The notes under the pieces are model-generated. The model searched no databases. It saw only the letters and a program-made list of their open reading frames with translations, and was not told the DNA's origin. Both the position numbers and the translations under genes were made by a program. Positions 1 through 5,803 of a stretch of DNA of 7,150 nt are shown here, piece after piece (positions within the stretch are counted from its first letter, which is position 1; the number at the start of each line of letters is the position of its first letter). Source of the DNA: Nitrospinota bacterium (lineage in GTDB: Bacteria; Nitrospinota; Nitrospinia; UBA9942); the NCBI GenBank assembly GCA_016200365.1, contig JACQEW010000230.1, forward strand, positions 1 through 7,150, in the 5' to 3' direction.

Positions 1-563
1 ATGTGAACGGGAAAGGGACGCTCCTGACCACCGAGCAGTGCCTGCTCAATAAAAACAGAAATCCTCTCTTGAATAAATCTGAGATAGAAGAATATCTCCG
101 GGAATATCTCGGCGTATCGCACATCATCTGGCTGAAAAACGGCATCGAAGGAGACGACACGGATGGACACATAGACGACATCGCGCGGTTCGTAAATCCC
201 ACAACCGTGCTGTGCGCATACCAAGAAAACCGGAATGACATAAATTATCCGATACTCCATGAAAATTATGAAATACTGCTCCACGCAAAAGATCAAAACG
301 GCAACAGGTTGAATGTGATAAAACTGCCCATGCCCGGAGCCGTCAGTGATGCGGAAGGGGCGCTCCCTGCGAGCTATGCGAATTTTTATATCGGCAATAC
401 GGCCGTGCTGGTTCCGGTCTTCGGACATAAAAACGACGTCAAGGCATTGGACATTATCCAACAGCAATTTCCAGAGCGCAAAATTGTTGGGATAAACTGC
501 TCCGATTTGGTTTACGGCCTCGGCACGCTCCACTGCATAAGCCAGCAGCAGCCCAGGGCTTAA
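1..563 (+). CDS. aguA: Agmatine deiminase, C-terminal half (5' end outside window)
   Basis: Partial gene. The reading frame is open from base 3 to the TAA at 561-563. It converts agmatine to N-carbamoylputrescine and ammonia in the cytoplasm, a step of putrescine synthesis from arginine. The 186 visible residues (numbered from base 3) carry the Porphyromonas-type peptidyl-arginine/agmatine deiminase signatures: GDDTDGHIDDIARF at about 50-63, with the catalytic His at 56, LPASYANFYIGN at about 121-132, and GTLHCISQQQP at 174-184, with the nucleophilic Cys at 178. The family is usually about 340-370 residues, so roughly half is missing. The GTG at base 3 could be taken for a start, but VNGKGTLLTTEQCLLN is an internal segment of the family (it follows the EGG substrate-binding region), so this is an internal Val codon. 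GC is about 47% (61-360), higher than the next two genes, so it is probably native chromosome. It has no functional link to the restriction genes downstream. Confidence 0.93.
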   Translation, partial: VNGKGTLLTTEQCLLNKNRNPLLNKSEIEEYLREYLGVSHIIWLKNGIEGDDTDGHIDDIARFVNPTTVLCAYQENRNDINYPILHENYEILLHAKDQNGNRLNVIKLPMPGAVSDAEGALPASYANFYIGNTAVLVPVFGHKNDVKALDIIQQQFPERKIVGINCSDLVYGLGTLHCISQQQPRA

Positions 564-565
564 CC

Positions 566-608
566 AGACAACAGGTTATCATGCAGCATACTGCGTTGTC
601 TCAATTTT
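566..608 (+). terminator. Possible Rho-independent terminator after agmatine deiminase
   Basis: AGACAAC (566-572) and GTTGTCT (595-601) form a perfect 7-bp inverted repeat. Inside it GCAG (583-586) pairs with CTGC (591-594) around the loop CATA, leaving a bulge at 573-582. A short T-rich tail (ATTTT, 604-608) follows. It begins 2 nt after the deiminase stop codon, which is the right place. The outer stem is only moderately GC-rich and the U tract is short and interrupted, so termination would be weak or this may be chance structure. Confidence 0.4.
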
Positions 609-634
609 GGAGAGTATGAATGTGTAGGATTGTT

Positions 635-646
635 TTGTTGCAACAA
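635..646. promoter_or_regulatory. 12-bp perfect palindrome upstream of the restriction operon
   Basis: TTGTTGCAACAA is a perfect palindrome with no spacer. It lies 64 bp before the methyltransferase start in otherwise AT-rich DNA, upstream of the -10-like sequences. Dimeric repressors bind sites of this form, so it could be an operator for the restriction operon. No regulator gene is visible in the window, so its role is inferred from position and symmetry only. Confidence 0.3.
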
Positions 647-672
647 CTGAAAGGATAGATTGAAAATTTTTA

Positions 673-701
673 TATAATTTTGAGTAAAATTACGCTATAA
701 G
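673..701 (+). promoter_or_regulatory. Probable promoter region with overlapping inverted repeat
   Basis: A consensus -10 hexamer TATAAT lies at 673-678 and a second -10-like TATAAG at 696-701. Neither has a convincing -35 at 16-18 bp: TTGAAA at 660-665 is only 7 bp from the first, and TTGAGT at 680-685 only 10 bp from the second. TAATTTT (675-681) and AAAATTA (686-692) form a 7-bp inverted repeat with a 4-nt spacer GAGT that overlaps the first -10, so a bound protein could block transcription. The exact start site cannot be set from sequence. If TATAAG is used, transcription would begin at about 708-710 and the message would be leaderless. Confidence 0.35.
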
Positions 702-709
702 ATAAAACT

Positions 710-3616
710 ATGATAAGCCAAAACTCGGAAAAACTGAAAGCATTCCTGAGTCGTCTCGGCTTTAATCCTCAAAAAGATTTTATTGATTCCCCCTATCTAT
801 CTAAAATCGGCGTTGATGTTGCCTATGAGAGCAAAATAGGCGCAGCCGCTATTTATTTTAAATACCTCTCAGAATCAGCGCTGAATAAAGAGATTGCCAA
901 TCTTCATAAAAATATATGGAATGAAAATAGGACAGAGGTATTTGTTGTTGTATCAGACAATCAAACTTTGCTCTGTGCGTCAAAATACAAACCCCTCCCT
1001 GATAACCATTTTGCTTGTAAGTTGGCAGATTTTAGTTATGGTGTCAACACACCGGGATTTGAGCCGGAAAAGTTAAAACCCCTGCTTAAAGAAAATATTG
1101 ATTTTGGCTTTTTCTGGGATTTTATTAGAGAGACTATAAAAGAGCGGAAAAAGAGAAGCGTTGACGACGATTTATTGTTAAACCTTACTAAACTTAAAGA
1201 AGACCTTAGTTCAACATTATCGCCGGAAAAGAAATACATTCTTATTGAACGATGCCTGTTCTTAAAATTTCTGGAAGACAGAGGATTCCTTGTTCCCCAT
1301 GCACTCATAAAGATTTTAAAGAGTCAGGACAGCCAAAAACTTATAAATAAATTTGGCGAAGTAAATAAATCTTTGAACGGTGACATCTTTGATGATAAGA
1401 CAGTTTTTACACAACAAGAATTATCTAAAGATACATTGGGCAAACTCTCCACTTTTTTTACAACGGACTACAGAAACAGGCAGGCAACATTCTTCCCTTA
1501 TAAATTTGACATCATACCTGTTGAATTATTGAGCAATATCTATGAAGCCTTTCTAAAAACCACTGACCAGAAAAAAAATGGTATTTATTATACCCCGTCA
1601 AATCTTGTTGACCTCGTTTTAAGCGAGACGCTTGCGCCTGTATTGCGAAAACATCCGAAACCCACTTGCCTTGATTTTGCATGTGGTTCGGGCATTTTTC
1701 TTGTCAAAGCCTTTCAGAAACTAATTCATAAAAACACTTGCCGTGAAGACTTTGAGGAAAAGAAAAAATTATTGAAGGATTGCATTTTCGGGGTAGATAA
1801 AGACCCTGTTGCCACAAGAATATCAATTTTTAGCCTTTATTTGACACTGCTTGAAGGAGAAGAACCCAATAAGGTAAGACAATCAATTAAAAATGATAAG
1901 ATAAAATTTCCGAAATTATTCGGTAAAAATATCCTGTGTAATGATACCCTTTTTGATGAACTAAACTTTGTCAATGAAGATGGTAAAAGGTTTCAAGTCT
2001 TTGATGTTGTTGTAGGCAATCCGCCGTGGAGCGTGAACCCCTTTAATGGGGTGCAAAGCGGCGAAGAGATGAAACTTTCCAATGAAAAACAATCTGCTGT
2101 AAATGATTACCAAAGTTCCCAATATTTTACTTTAAAAGCTGAAGATTTGATGAGTAATCATGCAGTTGCAGGCATTGTGTTCAACAACTCTAACCTGCTG
2201 ATGGGACAGGCAAAGCCTTTCAGGCAGCAAATGTTAAACGACTATACGATTAAAACTGTTTATGAACTAACACAGTGCAATTCTATTCTATTCAAGAAAC
2301 GAAAAATAGAGGATTTAGAAATAGGAGCCGGCGAGCCGGCTGTTGCAGTTATTTTTAAAAAGAAGGTAAAAGAATCGGACAGCCTTATAGAATATATAAC
2401 TCCATCTCTTGATACGCTGTCTAAATTCCTCAAGATTATTACAATAAAAAGCAGCGAAATTAAAGAGGTTTCGCAGTATGTGTTTTTTGATGATGACCGA
2501 TTATGGCGTATTTTGGCTATTGGTGATATGGAAGATTATCGTCTGATAAAAAAGTTAGAGGCACAAAAAGAAAGCAGGATTACAGGTTTGATAGGTTTTC
2601 AACCGACTGATTCAAATAAATATAAGTTTATTTTAAAGAATGCCGACTATGCTGATATAGATTGTGTAAGCGATTTTGTATTAAAAAAAGAGCAGATAAA
2701 AAAGACCCCGCCAGAGGGGATAAAGATTAGAAGATCGTGCAGCGGATGCAATGTTGATACAGGAGAGTTTTTAAATCAAAAATTATTGATTAAAAGATAT
2801 ATTGAAAAAGATATGAAGCTTAAAGCAGCATTTGATGATACAGGATGCAGGTTTAAAGACAATTTACTTGGATTACTTTTTGATTATGATTATCGTCTCA
2901 TGCTTTCGTTTTATAACTCATATTTAATTAGCTACTTTCTTCACTTGAATTCTGCACAGATAGGCAAAGGCACATGGAATATGCTCCATAAACATGAGAT
3001 AGAAGACATCCCCATTCCTTTAGAAAATGATATTCCTCTTGCATATAAAAATAAACTTAAAAAACTAACCGAGAGCGTCTTGGAAGCAGGGCATGCTGAT
3101 CCAAAAATAATAGAAGAGATAGACGAAATAATCTTCAATATTTATCATCTCAAAGAATTTGAAAAACAACGAGTCAGGGATTTCTTCGCTCTCCGTTATA
3201 GAATTGGGAGAAATGCTTTTGTGAAGCTTGAAGATTTACAAAAGTATGCAAACCGTTTCCGCAATGTTTTCAGTTTTATTTTAAAGAAAGACAGATATTT
3301 GAATGCAAAGGTCTATATTTCTAACTCCGTAGGTGTGGGCATTTTGTTTGTTTTGGCTGACATAAAAGACAGAAAAGAGGAAGTTGAATTGTTGAGCAGC
3401 CCATCAGACATTAAAGAGTTTATTGCTGTTACTAAAATGCGACTGGACAACTCACAGAAGGCAAACATATTAAGACAGGATAAGGTCAAACTTTATAATC
3501 AGGACAGTTTTGTTATTATTAAAAGCAATCAGTTTAAAGACTGGACAGAGACAGAGGCTATAAAAGATGCCAATGAGGAGATAGGGGAGTGGCTCAAACA
3601 ACTGCCGAGAGAATAA
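710..3616 (+). CDS. Gamma-class N6-adenine DNA methyltransferase of a restriction-modification system
   Basis: Predicted to transfer a methyl group from S-adenosylmethionine to adenine N6 in a specific DNA site. Order of parts in the 968 residues: an N-terminal alpha/beta region (about 1-130) of unknown role; a helical region with LIERCLFLKFLEDRG (about 180-200); GIYYTP at 291-296, the usual lead-in to the catalytic domain; SAM-binding motif I LDFACGSGIF at 321-330; acidic motif FGVDKDP ending at 366; catalytic motif IV NPPW at 437-440. A target-recognition-like region spans about 620-790 and ends in LNSAQIGKG and EIEDIPIP. After it come EIDEIIFNIYHL (about 803) and a distinct C-terminal tail ending FVIIKSNQFKDW. 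The length resembles Type IIG (Eco57I-like) enzymes, but I see no PD-(D/E)XK triad in the N-terminus, so cutting may be done by the next gene. The ATG at 710 is the first possible start, since TAA is in frame at 698-700. There is no clear Shine-Dalgarno. GC is about 33% (1681-1980). No HsdS gene is nearby, which argues against Type I. Confidence 0.9.
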   Translation: MISQNSEKLKAFLSRLGFNPQKDFIDSPYLSKIGVDVAYESKIGAAAIYFKYLSESALNKEIANLHKNIWNENRTEVFVVVSDNQTLLCASKYKPLPDNHFACKLADFSYGVNTPGFEPEKLKPLLKENIDFGFFWDFIRETIKERKKRSVDDDLLLNLTKLKEDLSSTLSPEKKYILIERCLFLKFLEDRGFLVPHALIKILKSQDSQKLINKFGEVNKSLNGDIFDDKTVFTQQELSKDTLGKLSTFFTTDYRNRQATFFPYKFDIIPVELLSNIYEAFLKTTDQKKNGIYYTPSNLVDLVLSETLAPVLRKHPKPTCLDFACGSGIFLVKAFQKLIHKNTCREDFEEKKKLLKDCIFGVDKDPVATRISIFSLYLTLLEGEEPNKVRQSIKNDKIKFPKLFGKNILCNDTLFDELNFVNEDGKRFQVFDVVVGNPPWSVNPFNGVQSGEEMKLSNEKQSAVNDYQSSQYFTLKAEDLMSNHAVAGIVFNNSNLLMGQAKPFRQQMLNDYTIKTVYELTQCNSILFKKRKIEDLEIGAGEPAVAVIFKKKVKESDSLIEYITPSLDTLSKFLKIITIKSSEIKEVSQYVFFDDDRLWRILAIGDMEDYRLIKKLEAQKESRITGLIGFQPTDSNKYKFILKNADYADIDCVSDFVLKKEQIKKTPPEGIKIRRSCSGCNVDTGEFLNQKLLIKRYIEKDMKLKAAFDDTGCRFKDNLLGLLFDYDYRLMLSFYNSYLISYFLHLNSAQIGKGTWNMLHKHEIEDIPIPLENDIPLAYKNKLKKLTESVLEAGHADPKIIEEIDEIIFNIYHLKEFEKQRVRDFFALRYRIGRNAFVKLEDLQKYANRFRNVFSFILKKDRYLNAKVYISNSVGVGILFVLADIKDRKEEVELLSSPSDIKEFIAVTKMRLDNSQKANILRQDKVKLYNQDSFVIIKSNQFKDWTETEAIKDANEEIGEWLKQLPRE
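3575..3580 (+). promoter_or_regulatory. Ribosome binding site deciding the GTG start of the nuclease-like gene
   Basis: GAGGAG lies inside the 3' end of the methyltransferase gene, 8 nt before GTG at 3589. The only nearby alternative start, ATG at 3622, has just a weak GAGAG-like sequence upstream. This favours the GTG start and a 28-bp gene overlap. Confidence 0.55.
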
Positions 3617-4212
3617 AAAGCATGGTTGGAAAAGAACTCGTAAAAAATAACAGCAGATATAAAACAAGCCGTGAAATTAAAAACCTCTGTATCCTGTCCT
3701 TGATTGATTCCTACAACAGAGTAAAAAACACGCCAACTGTCGCTTCGTTTAATGAAAATGCGATGCGAGATGAATTTATTATTGATATGCAGGATAATTG
3801 CAGCTTAATTAAGACAGAACTGGAAAACGCAACAATCAGGATTATTCCTGAAAGTTGGGACCCTGATAAAAGAAAAAAGCCCGATATAGTTTTCTTTATC
3901 GCAGGAATTGGAGATTTCACTTTTGAATGCAAAAAACTATCATCTGATGAAGATAAATATTTAAACGATGGTCTCCATCGTTTTATCTCTTTGGCGTATG
4001 CTGAAAAAGAAAGCGAAGCAGGAATGATAGGTTTTACGCTTAATGCCGGCATTCCGCAAAAACTTATAAACAAGATTAAGCAATTTCATTGTTCAAAATT
4101 TATTGATAAGCCTGTGTTGGATTTTCCTGATTCTTATAAATCAATACATACTTGCGAGAACTCAAAGGAAATTCTAATCTTTCATCTTTTCTTCTACTTT
4201 TCAAAAAACTGA
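3589..4212 (+). CDS. Putative PD-(D/E)XK endonuclease partnered with the upstream methyltransferase
   Basis: I do not recognise a named family. The 207-residue protein carries a textbook PD-(D/E)XK arrangement: Pro98-Asp99, then Glu113-Cys-Lys115 in TFECKKL, each at the end of a predicted beta strand (DIVFFIAG, DFTFEC). Glu62 in RDEFII, in the preceding helix, could be the extra acidic residue. A following segment (GLHRFISLAYA, about 128-138, then AGMIGFTL, about 144-151) fits the helix-strand pattern after the active site. There is no signal peptide or membrane span. The C-terminal IFHLFFYF looks like a final core strand, so the protein is probably complete. The GTG start is backed by GAGGAG 8 nt upstream; starting at ATG 3622 would remove 11 residues and not touch the motif. 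It overlaps the methyltransferase by 28 bp and ends 1 nt before Mod, with GC about 35% (3661-3960), like the methyltransferase. I infer that it cuts DNA left unmethylated by the upstream enzyme; a repair or accessory nuclease role is possible. Confidence 0.75.
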   Translation: MAQTTAERIKSMVGKELVKNNSRYKTSREIKNLCILSLIDSYNRVKNTPTVASFNENAMRDEFIIDMQDNCSLIKTELENATIRIIPESWDPDKRKKPDIVFFIAGIGDFTFECKKLSSDEDKYLNDGLHRFISLAYAEKESEAGMIGFTLNAGIPQKLINKIKQFHCSKFIDKPVLDFPDSYKSIHTCENSKEILIFHLFFYFSKN

Positions 4213-4213
4213 C

Positions 4214-5803
4214 ATGCCGATACTTGATTGGATAGGAAAAAAGCAAGTCATAAACCACGACAAGGAAGTCCCTTTCAGGCTTTTAAAGAGGGTTCATTCT
4301 CTGTCTGTTGGCGAGAGTGAAAACCTGATTATCAAGGGCGATAACCTTGAGGCGTTGAAAGCCCTCCTGCCTTATTACTACAACAAGGTCAAGTGCATCT
4401 ACATAGACCCGCCTTATAATACCGGCAATGAAAACTGGATTTATAATGACAAGGTAAATTCCCCTGAAATGAAAAAATGGCTCGGCAGGGTTGTTGGCAG
4501 TGAAGGCGAAGACCTGAGCCGTCACGACAAATGGCTCTGCATGATGTATCCGAGATTGAAACTGCTGAGGGAGTTGCTTGCTAATAACGGGATTATCTTT
4601 GTGAGCATAGACGATAACGAGGTTCATCACTTGAGAATGTTGATGGATGAGGTATTTGGGGAAGGGAATCTCATTGCAACTTTTATTTGGAAGAAAAAAT
4701 CAACATCAACAAATGTTACTGGTGTTCAAGTCAGTTCTTTAACAGATTATGTTTTGTGTTATGGGCGAACTGGTGAGTCTAAAATCAAACAACGCATTAG
4801 ATTAAAAGAAACGAGGGAATATCCTTATGAAGATAAGGAAGGTAGATATAGATTAACTATAATTGAAAAAAAGCACGCTGGTTCTTATGAAAGAAAGTCC
4901 ATGCTTTTCCCTATCATTGGTGTTAAACCGAGGGAAGGAAAAAGATGGCAAATTGGTGAAGATACGGCAAAAGAATTGGAAAAGAAAAAACGTTTTATTA
5001 TTGATAACGGAATAGTAAAACTTAAAATTTATGATTTTGAAGATAAAGATACTTTTTCGGCACAGCCAAACCTATTAGACCAACATGGCACAACAGACAG
5101 CACTGCTAAAATGGTTAATGAGATGATTTTTGGACAACCTGAACTTTTTGATAATCCAAAACCGATAGAGTTAATTAGTCATCTTATTACAATTTCTTCT
5201 GACAAAGACTCCATTATCCTTGACTCCTTTGCCGGTTCAGGCACAACCGCCCATGCTGTGCTTGAATTGAATAAAGAAGACGGCGGCAACAGAAAGTTTA
5301 TACTTGTTGAGATGGAGAATGATATTGCAAAAAAGGTTACTGCTGAAAGGGTTAAGAGGGTTGTCAAAGGCTACACTTACAAAAACAGCAAGGGCGAGGA
5401 TGTGAAGGTTGAGGGTCTCGGAGGCGGATTTCAGTTTATGAACCTTGACACAGAGCTTTTTGATGCCCACGGGCTTATCAATGACGATATTACATATACA
5501 GACCTTGCAAGATATATATTCTTTTCAGAGACAAAACTTGACCTACCCCTCTCCATTCCCCCCTTATTAAGGGGGGACAAGGGGGGTGTGAATTATTTTA
5601 TCGGGGAGAGGAACGGAACAGAGTATTACCTCATCTACAAAGAAGGGAAAGAAAACATACTCAATGAAAAGACTGCCTCAAAACTAAAAAAAGCAGATAA
5701 GGAAAAGATTGTTTATGCAGACAACTGCACTTTGGATTCAGATACACTTGCTGAAATGAAAATAACATTTAAGCAGATACCTTATGAGGTAAGGGGTTTT
5801 TAA
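4214..5803 (+). CDS. mod: Type III restriction-modification system methylation subunit (Mod)
   Basis: Site-specific adenine N6 methyltransferase and DNA-recognition subunit of the Type III complex with the Res protein downstream. The 529 residues begin PILDWIGKKQVINH, a characteristic N-terminus of this Mod group, which supports the ATG at 4214. Catalytic motif IV DPPYNTGNE is at 65-73, followed by RHDKWLCMMYPRL and FVSIDDNEVHHLRMLMDE (about 131-148). The target-recognition domain is about 157-330. SAM-binding motif I DSFAGSGTTAHAV is at 337-349. Motif IV before motif I marks the beta class, as in EcoP15I-type Mods. It ends ITFKQIPYEVRGF, a typical C-terminus. I see no Shine-Dalgarno before 4214; the start is 1 nt after the previous stop, so translation is probably coupled. 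Oddities: the recognition segment is much lower in GC than both flanks, and residues 449-458 (PPLLRGDKGG) are encoded by an inserted palindromic repeat. The frame is intact and all motifs are present, so it is probably functional. Confidence 0.93.
   Translation: MPILDWIGKKQVINHDKEVPFRLLKRVHSLSVGESENLIIKGDNLEALKALLPYYYNKVKCIYIDPPYNTGNENWIYNDKVNSPEMKKWLGRVVGSEGEDLSRHDKWLCMMYPRLKLLRELLANNGIIFVSIDDNEVHHLRMLMDEVFGEGNLIATFIWKKKSTSTNVTGVQVSSLTDYVLCYGRTGESKIKQRIRLKETREYPYEDKEGRYRLTIIEKKHAGSYERKSMLFPIIGVKPREGKRWQIGEDTAKELEKKKRFIIDNGIVKLKIYDFEDKDTFSAQPNLLDQHGTTDSTAKMVNEMIFGQPELFDNPKPIELISHLITISSDKDSIILDSFAGSGTTAHAVLELNKEDGGNRKFILVEMENDIAKKVTAERVKRVVKGYTYKNSKGEDVKVEGLGGGFQFMNLDTELFDAHGLINDDITYTDLARYIFFSETKLDLPLSIPPLLRGDKGGVNYFIGERNGTEYYLIYKEGKENILNEKTASKLKKADKEKIVYADNCTLDSDTLAEMKITFKQIPYEVRGF
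4681..5210 (+). other. Low-GC target-recognition segment of mod (probable exchanged block)
   Basis: Hand counts give about 44% GC for 4321-4680, about 33% for 4681-5160 and about 43% for 5221-5520. The low-GC block matches the target-recognition domain between the catalytic motif DPPY and the SAM motif FAGSG. Recombinational swapping of recognition domains between conserved flanks is known for mod genes. The edges given are approximate, and an amino-acid composition effect (the block is Lys-rich) may explain part of the difference. Confidence 0.45.
5557..5586. repeat. Palindromic G6/C6 repeat element inserted in frame in mod
   Basis: TCCCCCCTTA (5557-5566) and TAAGGGGGGA (5568-5577) form a 10-bp inverted repeat around a single T, followed by CAA and a second GGGGGG (5581-5586). 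It reads in the mod frame as PPLLRGDKGG (residues 449-458). This peptide, and the CCCCC-TT-AA-GGGGG core behind it, is a recurrent dispersed repeat that I recall from several environmental bacterial lineages. CCTCTCC (5548-5554) and GGAGAGG (5605-5611) form a further outer 7-bp pair, but the right arm encodes GER of a segment that looks native to Mod, so that outer pair may be chance. The insertion keeps the frame and leaves the conserved C-terminus intact. Confidence 0.65.
5791..5796 (+). promoter_or_regulatory. Ribosome binding site for res inside the end of mod
   Basis: AAGGGG lies 6 nt before the ATG at 5803, within the last codons of mod. With the TAATG stop-start overlap it supports this start for res and coupled translation. 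Confidence 0.5.

Noticed and set aside
3..5. GTG as the true start of a short 186-residue deiminase
   Set aside because: The sequence following it is internal to agmatine deiminases and the N-terminal half of the enzyme is missing, so the gene begins before the window.
1571..1578. A8 run before GIYYTP as a phase-variation tract (also A7 at 2683-2689)
   Set aside because: A-runs of this length are expected by chance in a Lys-rich gene of about 33% GC; the frame is intact and there is no evidence of variation.
710..3616. BREX PglX or DISARM methyltransferase
   Set aside because: No PglZ, BrxC, BrxL or DISARM helicase partners are visible; the neighbours are a small nuclease-like protein and Type III mod-res. 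Genes outside the window could change this.
710..3616. Type I HsdM subunit
   Set aside because: No HsdS or HsdR gene follows, and the protein carries its own target-recognition-like region and is much longer than a usual HsdM.
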